NCBI RefSeq assembly: GCF_014656215.1
Contig: NZ_BNBZ01000023.1
Location: 1-64,000 of the forward strand
Length of the DNA: 64,000 nt
Reading direction: 5' to 3'
Source of the DNA: Streptomyces zaomyceticus
GTDB taxonomy: Bacteria > Actinomycetota > Actinomycetes > Streptomycetales > Streptomycetaceae
Part shown: positions 8,168 to 18,651 of the stretch, piece after piece
How positions within the stretch are numbered: position 1 is the stretch's first letter
Layout: every line of letters starts with the position of its first letter
The notes under the pieces: model-generated
Told to the model about the DNA's origin: nothing
Seen by the model: only the letters and a program-made list of their open reading frames with translations
Databases searched by the model: none
Program-made: the position numbers and the translations under genes

Positions 8168-9379
8168 GTGTTGGATGAGTACGTGACGCTCCCCCGGCCG
8201 CACCGCCACGACCTGTTCATCGCCCTCGCGGGATTCGCCTGCGGGCTGCTCCTGTGGTCCTACGGGCTGTACACGACCGGCGACCGCGTCTTCGACCAGC
8301 GATGGGCGGCGCTGATCCCGCTCACGGCGATGGCCGCGGCGGAGACCGTGCGCCGGACGCTGCCGCAGACGGCACTGTTCGTCGGGACGCTCGCGATCGT
8401 CGCGGACCAGTTCACCAACGGGAACCTGGTCACGGTCCTGATGTTCACGGACATCGCGTACGCCGCCGTCGTGTACGGCTCGCCCGCGTCCGCCCGCCGC
8501 ATCCCGTACACCACCGGGCTGATCACGGTCGCGGTGACGATCGGCTTCCTCGTCTGGTGGCAGAACGCGATCGCCCTGCTCATCGGGGTGCTCACGGGCA
8601 TGATCTCCTTCATGCCCGCGGTGACCGGCTCCATCGTGCGCAACCACCGGGAGGCGGCCGAGGCCGCCAGGCTCCGGGCCGAACAGACGGCGCTGCTCGC
8701 CGAGATGGACCGGGCCCAGGCCGTGGTGGCCGAGCGGGCCCGGATGGCCCGCGAGCTGCACGACATGGTGGCGAACCATCTCTCGGCGATCGCGATCCAC
8801 TCCACGGCGGCGCTCTCCCTCGACGAACCGGCCACCACCCGGCAGGCCCTGACCGTGATCCGGGAGAACAGCGTGGCGGGCCTCGCCGAGATGCGACGGC
8901 TCATCGGACTCCTCCGGGACAGCAGCGGGGACACGGAGCCGACCGCCGCGCCCACCCTCGCCGGACTGGACGCCCTGGTCGACCAGGCGCGGGCGAACGC
9001 CGGCCCGAGCGGCCTCGCCCTCGTCCTCGACGACACCCGTCAGTCGGTGGCGGGCCTGCCGGCGCCGGTGGAGCTGGCCGCGTACCGGATCGTGCAGGAG
9101 TCCCTGACGAACGCGCTCAAGCACGCGGCGCCCGGCGAGGTCCGGGTGGTGCTCGGCCGGGAACCGCGAGCCCTTACGGTCGAGGTGACGAGCCCGTACG
9201 GGGAGCGCCACGGGCCGACCGCCCCCGGTTCGGGGGCCGGACTGGTGGGGATGCGGGAGCGGGTGGCCCTGCTCGACGGAACGTTCGACGCGGGTCCGGT
9301 GACGGACGGCGGCGGACGCAGACAGTGGCGGGTCAGGGCGGAACTGCCCATGGACGCGAGTGACGAGGAGCGGGGATGA
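8168..9379 (+). CDS. NarL-type sensor histidine kinase
   Basis: 403 aa. Four to five transmembrane helices lie in residues 15-155, followed by a short coiled linker. A HisKA_3 dimerisation box RARMARELHDMVANHLS has phospho-acceptor His198. The HATPase domain has an N-box QESLTNALKHA near 315 and a glycine box GAGLVGMRERV near 365. There is no extracellular sensor domain, so the membrane bundle is the probable sensor. GTG 8168 is used; TTG 8171 or GTG 8183 are also possible. The gene overlaps the response regulator by 4 bp (ATGA), which indicates translational coupling. Confidence 0.93.
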   Translation: MLDEYVTLPRPHRHDLFIALAGFACGLLLWSYGLYTTGDRVFDQRWAALIPLTAMAAAETVRRTLPQTALFVGTLAIVADQFTNGNLVTVLMFTDIAYAAVVYGSPASARRIPYTTGLITVAVTIGFLVWWQNAIALLIGVLTGMISFMPAVTGSIVRNHREAAEAARLRAEQTALLAEMDRAQAVVAERARMARELHDMVANHLSAIAIHSTAALSLDEPATTRQALTVIRENSVAGLAEMRRLIGLLRDSSGDTEPTAAPTLAGLDALVDQARANAGPSGLALVLDDTRQSVAGLPAPVELAAYRIVQESLTNALKHAAPGEVRVVLGREPRALTVEVTSPYGERHGPTAPGSGAGLVGMRERVALLDGTFDAGPVTDGGGRRQWRVRAELPMDASDEERG

Positions 9380-10032
9380 CAGTGCGGGTGGTGGTCGCGG
9401 AGGACCAGTCCGCGGTACGGGCGGGGCTGGTGCTCATCCTGGGCAGCGCGCCGGACATCGAGGTCGTCGGGGAGGCGGCCGACGGCGAGCGGGCGGTGGA
9501 GCTGGCGCGCGAACTGCGCCCCGATCTCGTCCTGATGGATGTGCAGATGCCCCGGATGGACGGGGTGACGGCGACCGGGATCGTCGTGTCGGAGGGCCTG
9601 GCCGATGTGCTGGTCCTGACGACCTTCGATCTCGACGCGTATGTGTTCGGGGCGCTGCGGGCGGGCGCGTCGGGCTTTCTGCTGAAGAACGCGGAGGCGC
9701 GGGAGCTGATCGAGGCGGTCCGGACGGTGGCGCGCGGCGAGGGTCTGATCGCGCCCGCGGTGACCCGGCGGCTGATCGCGGAGTTCGCGGCGGCGGTACA
9801 GCCGGTGCGGGCGAGGACGGGGACGGATCCCTCGGTGCTCGACGTGCTGACGCCCCGGGAGCGGCAGGTGCTCTCGACGCTCGGCGAGGGTCTGTCGAAC
9901 GCGGAGATCGCGGTGCGGCTGGACATGGCGGAGGCGACGGTGAAGACGCACGTCAGCAAGGTCCTGGGGAAGCTGGACTTGCGCAGCAGGGTTCAAGCGG
10001 CAGTCCTGGCACAGGAGTTGGGCGTCCAGTAG
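9376..10032 (+). CDS. NarL/LuxR-type response regulator
   Basis: 218 aa. The receiver domain covers 1-120, with acidic pocket VVVAEDQ, phospho-acceptor Asp55 in LVLMDVQMP and the conserved Lys in GFLLKNAEA. A LuxR-type helix-turn-helix spans ~152-212 (LTPRERQVLSTLGEG, then NAEIAVRLDMAEATVKTHV). It is the cognate partner of the overlapping kinase. The chitinase promoter starts right after this gene, but its DasR-like operators make control by this pair unproven. Confidence 0.95.
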   Translation: MTVRVVVAEDQSAVRAGLVLILGSAPDIEVVGEAADGERAVELARELRPDLVLMDVQMPRMDGVTATGIVVSEGLADVLVLTTFDLDAYVFGALRAGASGFLLKNAEARELIEAVRTVARGEGLIAPAVTRRLIAEFAAAVQPVRARTGTDPSVLDVLTPRERQVLSTLGEGLSNAEIAVRLDMAEATVKTHVSKVLGKLDLRSRVQAAVLAQELGVQ

Positions 10033-10044
10033 GAGTCGGCAACG

Positions 10045-10087
10045 TTGGTCTGGACCTCTTGACGATTGGTCCAGACCTTCCTACGCT
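10045..10087 (+). promoter_or_regulatory. Chitinase promoter with two DasR-like (dre) direct repeats
   Basis: ttggtctggacct (10045-10057) and ttggtccagacct (10066-10078) are 13-mers spaced 21 bp apart, two helical turns. They match the paired repeats known at Streptomyces chitinase promoters and the DasR consensus around TGGTCTAGACCA. A -35 TTGACG (10059-10064) lies between them, with -10 TACGCT (10082-10087) at 17-bp spacing. Binding would block the -35. Induction by chitin-derived GlcNAc is the expected outcome. Confidence 0.88.
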
Positions 10088-10152
10088 CGCGGGGCGCGCG
10101 CATCTTCACGGACCACCCCCACCCTTGTCCGTCCGCAACTTGAGGAGCACCG

Positions 10153-11997
10153 TTGAGCACTCAAGCACCGACGCGCAGAACAGGGTTCAGACACCGGGCC
10201 GCCGCCGGCCTGACCGCCCTGATCCTGCCCCTGGCCGCCATGGTCGGCCTTGCCACCCCCGCCGAAGCGGCCACCTCGGCCACGGCCACGTACACCAAGA
10301 CCCAGGACTGGGGCACCGGATTCGGTGCCAACTGGACCATCAAGAACACCGGCACCACCAGCATCAGCTCCTGGACCGTCGAGTGGGACTACCCCGCCGG
10401 CACCTCCGTCACGTCCGCCTGGGACGCCACCGTCACCAGCTCCGGCACCCACTGGACCGCCAAGAACGTCGGCTGGAACGGAACCCTCGCCCCCGGCGCC
10501 TCCGTCTCCTTCGGCTACAACGGCGCCGGCCCCGGCGCACCCACCGGCTGCAAGATCAACGGCGCGGCCTGCGACGGCTCCACCCAGCCGGGCGACAACC
10601 CGCCCTCGGCCCCCGGCACCCCGGTCGCCTCCGACATCGGCAACACCTCGGTGAAGCTCAGCTGGGGCGCGGCCACCGACGACAAGGGCGTCAAGAACTA
10701 CGACGTCCTGCGTGACGGCACGAAGGTCACCACCACCACCGCGCTGACCTACACCGACCAGGGCCTCACCGCCGGCACCGACTACACCTACTCGGTCGTC
10801 GCCCGCGACACCATCGACCAGACCGGCCCCGCCGCCGGCCCGACCCCGGTGCGCACCACCGGGGGCGACACCCCGCCGCCGCCGAAGGCCGTCAAGCTGG
10901 GCTACTTCACCAACTGGGGCGTCTACGGGCGCAACTACCACGTGAAGAACATCGTGACCTCGGGCTCCGCGTCCAAGATCACGCACATCAACTACGCCTT
11001 CGGCAACGTCCAGGGCGGCAAGTGCACCATCGGCGACTCCTACGCCGACTACGACAAGGCCTACACCGCCGACCAGTCCGTCGACGGTGTCGCCGACACC
11101 TGGGACCAGCCGCTGCGCGGCAACTTCAACCAGCTGCGCAAGCTGAAGAAGGCGTACCCGAACATCAAGGTCCTCTGGTCCTTCGGCGGCTGGACCTGGT
11201 CCGGCGGCTTCGGCCAGGCCGTGCAGAACCCGGCCGCCTTCGCCCAGTCCTGCTACGACCTGGTCGAGGACCCGCGCTGGGCCGACGTCTTCGACGGCAT
11301 CGACCTGGACTGGGAGTACCCGAACGCCTGCGGTCTCACCTGTGACACCAGCGGCGCCGCGTCCTTCAAGAACATGATGCAGGCCATGCGTGCCAAGTTC
11401 GGCGCGAACAACCTGGTCACCGCGGCCGTCACGGCCGACGCCTCCGCCGGCGGCAAGATCGACGCCGCCGACTACGCGGGCGCCGCGCCGTACTACGACT
11501 GGCTGAACGTGATGACGTACGACTTCTTCGGCGCCTGGGCGGCGAAGGGCCCGACGGCCCCCCACTCCCCGCTCACCTCCTACGCCGGCATCCCGCAGGC
11601 GGGCTTCAACTCCGCCGAGGCGATCGCCAAGTTCAAGGCGAAGGGCGTCCCCGCCAACAAGCTCCTTCTCGGCATCGGCTTCTACGGCCGCGGCTGGACC
11701 GGCGTCACCCAGTCCGCCCCCGGCGGCACGGCGACCGGCCCGGCGCAGGGCACGTACGAGCAGGGCATCGAGGACTACAAGGTCCTCAAGAACTCCTGCC
11801 CGGCCACCGGCACGATCGCGGGCACGGCGTACGCGCACTGCGGCACCAACTGGTGGAGCTACGACACCCCCGCCACCGTGAACTCGAAGATGGGCTGGGC
11901 CAAGAACCAGGGCCTCGGCGGAGCGTTCTTCTGGGAGTTCAGCGGTGACACCAGCAACGGCGAGCTCGTCGGAGCCATCAACTCCGGCCTGAACTAG
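10153..11997 (+). CDS. Secreted chitinase: CBM2 + fibronectin III + GH18
   Basis: 614 aa. A Sec signal peptide with cleavage after ATPAEA (~39) is followed by a family 2 carbohydrate-binding module (~40-140, with the W/N-rich surface and the Cys133/Cys140 pair). A type III fibronectin domain covers ~150-235, then a Pro linker (TPPPPK) and the GH18 catalytic domain (~245-614). The catalytic motif DGIDLDWE is at 381-388 with Glu388 as acid/base, and the substrate-binding motif SFGGW is near 343. It hydrolyses extracellular chitin. The start is TTG 10153 with an AGGAG site 5 nt upstream. DasR-like repeats precede the gene and a strong terminator follows it. Confidence 0.96.
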   Translation: MSTQAPTRRTGFRHRAAAGLTALILPLAAMVGLATPAEAATSATATYTKTQDWGTGFGANWTIKNTGTTSISSWTVEWDYPAGTSVTSAWDATVTSSGTHWTAKNVGWNGTLAPGASVSFGYNGAGPGAPTGCKINGAACDGSTQPGDNPPSAPGTPVASDIGNTSVKLSWGAATDDKGVKNYDVLRDGTKVTTTTALTYTDQGLTAGTDYTYSVVARDTIDQTGPAAGPTPVRTTGGDTPPPPKAVKLGYFTNWGVYGRNYHVKNIVTSGSASKITHINYAFGNVQGGKCTIGDSYADYDKAYTADQSVDGVADTWDQPLRGNFNQLRKLKKAYPNIKVLWSFGGWTWSGGFGQAVQNPAAFAQSCYDLVEDPRWADVFDGIDLDWEYPNACGLTCDTSGAASFKNMMQAMRAKFGANNLVTAAVTADASAGGKIDAADYAGAAPYYDWLNVMTYDFFGAWAAKGPTAPHSPLTSYAGIPQAGFNSAEAIAKFKAKGVPANKLLLGIGFYGRGWTGVTQSAPGGTATGPAQGTYEQGIEDYKVLKNSCPATGTIAGTAYAHCGTNWWSYDTPATVNSKMGWAKNQGLGGAFFWEFSGDTSNGELVGAINSGLN

Positions 11998-12010
11998 CAC
12001 CTACGACGAA

Positions 12011-12041
12011 GCGGGGGACGGCGCAGCACGCCGTCCCCCGC
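12011..12041 (+). terminator. Chitinase terminator, 13-bp perfect stem
   Basis: gcgggggacggcg (12011-12023) pairs with 12029-12041 around the loop cagca, and tttct follows. It starts 14 bp past the chitinase stop codon. Confidence 0.92.
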
Positions 12042-12058
12042 TTTCTCACGTCGCCGGG

Positions 12059-12511
12059 TCAGGCGACATTGACCCGCTGCCCCGGAGGCGCCGCCTCGAG
12101 CCAGGCCATGAAACCGGTCCGGGCGTCCTCGCTCATCGCGAGCTCCAGACGGACGCCCTCGTACATACAGGGCTGGATCACCGCGTCCGAGAGCAGCGCG
12201 AGCTCCTCCTCGCCCTCCGGCATCCGGCGCTCCAGAGCCACGATGGACGAGCGCTCCAGGACACGGCGCGGGCGGGGCGCGTACGAGAAGACACGGAACC
12301 AGGCGATCTCGTCACCGCTGTAGCGGGCGACGCCGTACACCCAGCCCTTGCCGCTCGGATCCGGGTCGTCCGGGACGTTCCAGTGCAGCGAACAGTCGAA
12401 GGTGCCTCCGGCGCGCTGGATCAGCCTGCGGCGCAGTCCGAAGACGAAGAGCCCGATCACCACCAGTGCGACGACCAGGCCGCACACGAGCAGAGCGAGG
12501 AACATCTTCAC
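12059..12511 (-). CDS. DUF2550 family membrane-anchored protein
   Basis: 150 aa with one N-terminal transmembrane helix (residues ~4-26, then RRR) and a small soluble domain. This is the architecture of the actinobacterial DUF2550 proteins commonly found next to the atp operon. GTG 12511 starts the frame; an internal ATG lies at codon 3. A large palindrome separates it from atpC, so it is probably transcribed independently of the ATP synthase genes. Biochemical function is unknown. Confidence 0.8.
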   Translation of the reverse strand: MKMFLALLVCGLVVALVVIGLFVFGLRRRLIQRAGGTFDCSLHWNVPDDPDPSGKGWVYGVARYSGDEIAWFRVFSYAPRPRRVLERSSIVALERRMPEGEEELALLSDAVIQPCMYEGVRLELAMSEDARTGFMAWLEAAPPGQRVNVA

Positions 12512-12578
12512 CGACCTCCTCGCTGCGTCCCGTAGCCGGCACCGCCGGCAGAACCGAATACAACCTGCATCTGCATCG

Positions 12579-12628
12579 CCTCAGCCGCGGCACGGTCCGG
12601 AAAATTCCGGACCGTGCCGCGGCTGAGG
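12579..12628 (-). terminator. 24-bp perfect palindrome ending the atp operon
   Basis: 12579-12602 and 12605-12628 are exact reverse complements with only two bases (aa) between them, an extremely stable cruciform or hairpin. It lies 23 bp after the atpC stop and before the DUF2550 gene. It is likely the operon terminator and a 3' mRNA stabiliser. Confidence 0.9.
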
Positions 12629-12651
12629 GCACTACTACTCGGCGCGGTCCG

Positions 12652-13026
12652 TCAGCGGACCGACACCGCGCGCAGCCGGACATCGGCGCGCCGCTCGGCG
12701 GCGGCGTCGGAATCCGACTTCGCACGCTCCAGCGCGCGCTCGGCGCGCTGGGCGTCGATCTCGTCCGCCAGCTCGCAGATCTCCGCGAGCAGAGACAGCT
12801 TGTCATCGGCGAAGGAGATGAATCCGCCGTGGACGGCGGCGACGACAGTCCCGCCTTCGCTCGTGCGGATGGTCACCGGGCCCGACTCCAGCACACCGAG
12901 AAGCGGCTGGTGGCCGGGCATGACGCCGATGTCGCCGGAGGTGGTACGCGCGATGACCAGGGTGGCCTCGCCGGACCAGACACTCCGGTCCGCGGCGACC
13001 AGCTCGACGTGCAGCTCAGCAGCCAA
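12652..13026 (-). CDS. atpC: F1Fo ATP synthase epsilon subunit
   Basis: 124 aa. The N-terminal beta-sandwich starts AAELHVELVAADRSVWSGEA and contains the family motif GDIGVMPGHQPLLG (~42). A helical C-terminal hairpin (~88-124) follows. It forms the central stalk with gamma and inhibits ATP hydrolysis. It is the last gene of the operon, 111 bp after atpD with a stem-loop in the gap. Length and start are normal for actinobacteria. Confidence 0.97.
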   Translation of the reverse strand: MAAELHVELVAADRSVWSGEATLVIARTTSGDIGVMPGHQPLLGVLESGPVTIRTSEGGTVVAAVHGGFISFADDKLSLLAEICELADEIDAQRAERALERAKSDSDAAAERRADVRLRAVSVR

Positions 13027-13093
13027 GGGTGGCTCCTCGGGTCACCACCCGGCGGTCGTGCCGGGTGTTGGGGTCAATTCTAAGGGGCGTGGT

Positions 13094-13123
13094 GAGGGGG
13101 GCGGAACGGATCCCGCCCCCCTC
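13094..13123 (-). promoter_or_regulatory. Stem-loop in the atpD-atpC gap
   Basis: gaggggggcgg (13094-13104) pairs perfectly with ccgcccccctc (13113-13123), loop 8 nt. It sits just after the atpD stop and before atpC, the place for partial termination or mRNA processing that would lower epsilon relative to beta. Confidence 0.7.
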
Positions 13124-13137
13124 GGCGAGCACGGGGC

Positions 13138-14580
13138 TCAGGAGACGCCGAGCTCCTTGGCGTTGGCCTTGAGGTCCTCGATGCCACCGCACATGAAGAA
13201 CGCCTGCTCGGGGAAGTGGTCGTACTCACCGTCGCAGATCGCGTTGAACGCGGCGATCGACTCGTCGAGCGGAACGTCCGAACCGTCCACACCGGTGAAC
13301 TGCTTCGCCGCGTGGGTGTTCTGGGACAGGAAGCGCTCGACACGGCGGGCGCGGTGGACAACGAGCTTGTCCTCCTCGCTCAGCTCGTCGATACCGAGAA
13401 TCGCGATGATGTCCTGGAGGTCCTTGTACTTCTGCAGGATTCCCTTGACGCGCGTGGCGGCGTCGTAGTGGTCCTGCGCGATGTAGCGCGGGTCCAGGAT
13501 CCGGGACGTGGAGTCCAGCGGGTCCACGGCCGGGTAGATGCCCTTCTCGGAGATCGGACGGGAGAGAACCGTCGTCGCGTCGAGGTGGGCGAAGGTGGTG
13601 GCCGGAGCCGGGTCGGTCAGGTCGTCCGCGGGGACGTAGATCGCCTGCATCGAGGTGATCGAGTGACCACGGGTCGAGGTGATGCGCTCCTGGAGGAGAC
13701 CCATCTCGTCGGCCAGGTTCGGCTGGTAACCCACCGCGGAGGGCATACGGCCGAGCAGGGTCGACACCTCGGAACCGGCCTGGGTGAAGCGGAAGATGTT
13801 GTCGATGAAGAACAGCACGTCCTGCTTCTGCACATCGCGGAAGTACTCCGCCATGGTCAGACCGGCGAGGGCCACGCGGAGACGGGTGCCCGGGGGCTCG
13901 TCCATCTGGCCGAAGACCAGCGCGGTCTTGTCCAGAACGCCGGCCTCGTCCATCTCGACCATGAGGTCGTTGCCCTCACGGGTGCGCTCGCCGACGCCCG
14001 CGAAGACCGACACACCGTCGTGCAGCTTGGCCACACGGACGATCATTTCCTGGATCAGAACGGTCTTGCCGACACCGGCACCACCGAACAGACCGATCTT
14101 TCCACCCTTGACGTACGGGGTGAGAAGGTCGACGACCTTCAGGCCGGTCTCGAACATCTCGGTCTTGGACTCGAGCTGGTCGAAGTCGGGGGCCTTGCGG
14201 TGGATCGTCCAGCGCGGCGCGTCGGCCACGGTGGAGGCGTCGGCGTTCAGCACCTCACCCAGCGTGTTGAACACACGGCCCTTGGTGACGTCACCGACGG
14301 GCACCGTGATGCCCGTGCCGGTGTCGGTCACCGGGGCCTGGCGGACCAGGCCGTCGGTGGGCTGCATGGAGATGGCGCGGACGAGTCCGTCACCGAGGTG
14401 CTGGGCGACCTCGAGGGTCAGCGTCTTGGTCGCGCCCTCCTCGGTCGGGTCCATGACCTCGACGTGCAGCGCGTTGTAGATCGCCGGCATCGCGTCGACG
14501 GGGAACTCCACGTCGACGACCGGGCCGATGACCCGGGCGACGCGGCCCGTGGCGGCGGCCGTCTCAACAGTGGTCGTCAT
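13138..14580 (-). CDS. atpD: F1 ATP synthase beta subunit (catalytic)
   Basis: 480 aa, full length. Walker A is GGAGVGKTVLIQE (~167), followed by the catalytic Glu in AGVGERTREGND. Walker B is VLFFIDNIFRF and the beta-subunit signature is in the region PAVDPLDSTS. It hydrolyses or synthesises ATP at the three catalytic sites of F1. The atpG stop overlaps its ATG by one base (TAATG), indicating translational coupling. Confidence 0.99.
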   Translation of the reverse strand: MTTTVETAAATGRVARVIGPVVDVEFPVDAMPAIYNALHVEVMDPTEEGATKTLTLEVAQHLGDGLVRAISMQPTDGLVRQAPVTDTGTGITVPVGDVTKGRVFNTLGEVLNADASTVADAPRWTIHRKAPDFDQLESKTEMFETGLKVVDLLTPYVKGGKIGLFGGAGVGKTVLIQEMIVRVAKLHDGVSVFAGVGERTREGNDLMVEMDEAGVLDKTALVFGQMDEPPGTRLRVALAGLTMAEYFRDVQKQDVLFFIDNIFRFTQAGSEVSTLLGRMPSAVGYQPNLADEMGLLQERITSTRGHSITSMQAIYVPADDLTDPAPATTFAHLDATTVLSRPISEKGIYPAVDPLDSTSRILDPRYIAQDHYDAATRVKGILQKYKDLQDIIAILGIDELSEEDKLVVHRARRVERFLSQNTHAAKQFTGVDGSDVPLDESIAAFNAICDGEYDHFPEQAFFMCGGIEDLKANAKELGVS

Positions 14581-15497
14581 TACTTGTCACTCCCCGCGGT
14601 CGCGTCGGCCAGGGCTGCGGTGCCACCGACGATCTCGCTGATTTCCTGGGTGATTTCGGCCTGGCGGGCCGCGTTGGCAAGTCGGGAGAGATTGTTGATC
14701 AAGTCTCCCGCGTTGTCGGTCGCCGACTTCATCGCGCGGCGCGTGGCGGCGTGCTTGGAAGCAGCCGACTGGAGCAGCGCGTTGTAGATCCGGCTCTCGA
14801 CGTACCGGGGCAGCAGGGCGTCGAGGACGTCCTCCGCCGACGGCTCGAAGTCGTACAGCGGGCGGAGCGTGTCCGACTCGCCGGCCTCCTTCGCCACCTC
14901 GTCGAGGCTGAGGGGCAGCAGCCGGGCCTCGACCGCGGTCTGCGTCATCATCGAGACGAACTCGGTGTAGACGATGTGGAGCTCGTCCACACCACCCTCG
15001 GCCGTGTCCTTCTCGATCGCCTCGATCAGCGGAGCCGCGATCGTCTTGGCGTCGCCGTACGAAGGCTGGTCCGTGAACCCGGTCCACGTGCCGGCCAGCT
15101 TCCGCTCACGGAAGTTGTAGTGCGCGATGCCACGACGGCCCACCACGTAGATGGTGACCTCGCGGCCCTCGCCCTCCAGCTTCGCCGTGAGCTTCTCCGC
15201 CGCCTTGATGGCGTTGGAGTTGAAGGCACCGGCCAGACCGCGGTCGCTCGAGAGGAGCAGGACCGCGGCACGGATCGGGTTCTCCGCCTCGGTGGTCAGC
15301 GGGTGCTTGTCGTTCGCACCCGTGGCCACCGCCGTGACCGCGCGGGTCAGCTCGGTCGCGTACGGAGTCGACGCCTGTACCTTGCGCTGCGCCTTGACGA
15401 CACGCGAGGCGGCGATCATCTCCATCGCCTTGGTGATCTTCTTCGTCGCGGTGACGGATTTGATGCGACGCTTGTAGACCCGGAGCTGCGCTCCCAT
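14580..15497 (-). CDS. atpG: F1 ATP synthase gamma subunit
   Basis: 305 aa. The N-terminal helix GAQLRVYKRRIKSVTATKKI and the C-terminal helix (ATDNAGDLINNLSRLANAAR) form the rotor coiled coil. The middle domain holds LSSDRGLAGAFN, the family signature. It transmits Fo rotation to the catalytic alpha3beta3 ring. It lies 20 bp after atpA and ends on the start codon of atpD. Confidence 0.98.
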   Translation of the reverse strand: MGAQLRVYKRRIKSVTATKKITKAMEMIAASRVVKAQRKVQASTPYATELTRAVTAVATGANDKHPLTTEAENPIRAAVLLLSSDRGLAGAFNSNAIKAAEKLTAKLEGEGREVTIYVVGRRGIAHYNFRERKLAGTWTGFTDQPSYGDAKTIAAPLIEAIEKDTAEGGVDELHIVYTEFVSMMTQTAVEARLLPLSLDEVAKEAGESDTLRPLYDFEPSAEDVLDALLPRYVESRIYNALLQSAASKHAATRRAMKSATDNAGDLINNLSRLANAARQAEITQEISEIVGGTAALADATAGSDK

Positions 15498-15517
15498 GAG
15501 TCAGGTCCCTTCCGTCG

Positions 15518-17116
<1,599 letters not shown>

Positions 17117-17162
17117 CTGGGTTCCCTGCTCTCCTTGTTGGGCCCGAAGTTTCTTAAGGGGT

Positions 17163-17180
17163 CTGGGGGCCGACCCCCAG
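17163..17180 (-). promoter_or_regulatory. Small stem-loop between atpH and atpA
   Basis: ctggggg (17163-17169) pairs with cccccag (17174-17180), loop ccga, in the 139-bp gap before atpA. It may be a processing or stability element; evidence is structural only. Confidence 0.45.
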
Positions 17181-17255
17181 GAATCTTCTGCAATCTCTGC
17201 ACGGCCCAACCGGGCCGCTAATGATGCTGTGATGCTGTGTTGCTGTGTGACTGCG

Positions 17256-18071
17256 TCAGCCGGCCAGTCGACGGGTCGCCTCTTCGAGGCGCTCCGCGAT
17301 GGAGCCGTTGATGACCTCGTCGCCGACCTGCACGGTGATCCCGCCGAGGACCGAGGGGTCCACGTCCAGGTTCAGGTGCATGTCGCGGCCGTACAGCTTG
17401 GCCAGGACAGCTCCGAGGCGCTGCTTCTGCTGGTCCGACAGCGGCACCGCCGAGGTGACGACGGCGACCATCCGGTTCCGGCGCGCCGCGGCGAGCTTGG
17501 AGAGGGACTCGAGTCCCGCTTCCAGGCTACGTCCCCGGGGCTGGGTCACCAGACGGCCGACCAGACGCTCGGTGGTGGCGTGGGCCTTGCCGCCGAGCAG
17601 GCTGCGGAGCAGCTCGCCCTTGGCGGTGGCCGTGGCGGCCTTGTCCGTCAGCGCCGAGCGGAGCTCGGGGCTGGAGGACACGATCCGGCCGAACCGGAAC
17701 AGCTCGTCCTCGACGCCGTCGAGCGCGCCCGCCTTCTGCGCCGCGGTGAGGTCGGCGATGTTCGCCAGTTCCTCGGCCGCGTCGACCAGGTCACGCGAGC
17801 GTGACCAGCGGGAACGCACCATGCCCGAGACCAGGTCGGCGGTCTCGCCGCCCACCTGACCGCTCAGGAGTCGCTGCGCGAGCTCGGCCTTGGCCTCGCC
17901 CGACTGAGCGGGGTCGGTCAGGACCCGGCGCAGCGACACCTCGCGGTGGAGCAGCGCGGTGACCGCGGCCAGCTCGTCCGCGAGCTTCGTCGCGTCGACC
18001 GAGGTGTTGTCGGTCAGCGCGTCGAGGGACTCGCGTGCGGAGGCCAGTGCCTCGCGGCTCGCTCCGTTCAT
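17256..18071 (-). CDS. atpH: F1 ATP synthase delta subunit, actinobacterial form
   Basis: 271 aa, about 90 residues longer than the E. coli delta (OSCP) subunit, as is typical for actinobacteria. The conserved delta C-terminal region is present (MHLNLDVDPSVLGGITVQVG, then DEVINGSI). It links F1 to the peripheral stalk b subunits. It overlaps atpF by 4 bp. A 139-bp gap with a stem-loop separates it from atpA. Confidence 0.96.
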   Translation of the reverse strand: MNGASREALASARESLDALTDNTSVDATKLADELAAVTALLHREVSLRRVLTDPAQSGEAKAELAQRLLSGQVGGETADLVSGMVRSRWSRSRDLVDAAEELANIADLTAAQKAGALDGVEDELFRFGRIVSSSPELRSALTDKAATATAKGELLRSLLGGKAHATTERLVGRLVTQPRGRSLEAGLESLSKLAAARRNRMVAVVTSAVPLSDQQKQRLGAVLAKLYGRDMHLNLDVDPSVLGGITVQVGDEVINGSIAERLEEATRRLAG

Positions 18072-18613
18072 CGGACGGCCTCGGCCTTCTCCTCGAGCTC
18101 GTCGAGGAAGCGGTCGATCGTCCGGCTCTGGCGGGCGGTGTCCTCGAGGGACTCGCCGACCAGCTTGCCGGCCAGGTCGGTGGCGAGCTTGCCCACGTCC
18201 TGACGCAGCGAGGCGGACGCGGCCTTGCGGTCGGCCGCGATCTGCGTGTGGCCGGCCGCGATGATCTCCTCGCGCTGGCGCTGGCCTTCCGCCTTCATCT
18301 CCTGGATGATCGCGGTGCCCTGCTCCGTCGCCTCCTGGCGAAGACGCGCGGCCTCGTGGCGGGCCTCGGCAAGCTGGGCCTTGTACTGCTCCAGCACACT
18401 CTGAGCCTCGATCTGGGCCGACTCGGCCTTCTCGATGCCACCCTCGATGGCCTCGCGACGCTGCTCCAGAACCTTGTTGATGTTCGGGAGGAGCTTCTTG
18501 GCGAGGAAGCCGAAGACGATGACGAAGGCGATCAGGCCGATGACGAGCTCGTCGAGATGCGGGATGAGCGGAGGCTGCTCCTCCGCCGCTGCCGCAAGAA
18601 GCAGAGCGTTCAC
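18068..18613 (-). CDS. atpF: Fo ATP synthase subunit b
   Basis: 181 aa. One N-terminal transmembrane helix (HLDELVIGLIAFVIVFGFLA, ~19-38) is followed by a long charged coiled coil rich in Glu/Gln/Ala/Arg. It forms the peripheral stalk. It overlaps atpH by 4 bp and lies 38 bp after atpE. Length is normal. Confidence 0.97.
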   Translation of the reverse strand: MNALLLAAAAEEQPPLIPHLDELVIGLIAFVIVFGFLAKKLLPNINKVLEQRREAIEGGIEKAESAQIEAQSVLEQYKAQLAEARHEAARLRQEATEQGTAIIQEMKAEGQRQREEIIAAGHTQIAADRKAASASLRQDVGKLATDLAGKLVGESLEDTARQSRTIDRFLDELEEKAEAVR

Positions 18614-18651
18614 ATCAGTGCCTTCCGTAAAAGTTGGGCTGTCGGTCCGGC

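Noticed and set aside
13216..14787. 500-aa open frame opposite atpD
   Set aside because: It is antisense to a fully conserved ATP synthase gene and has no domain of its own.
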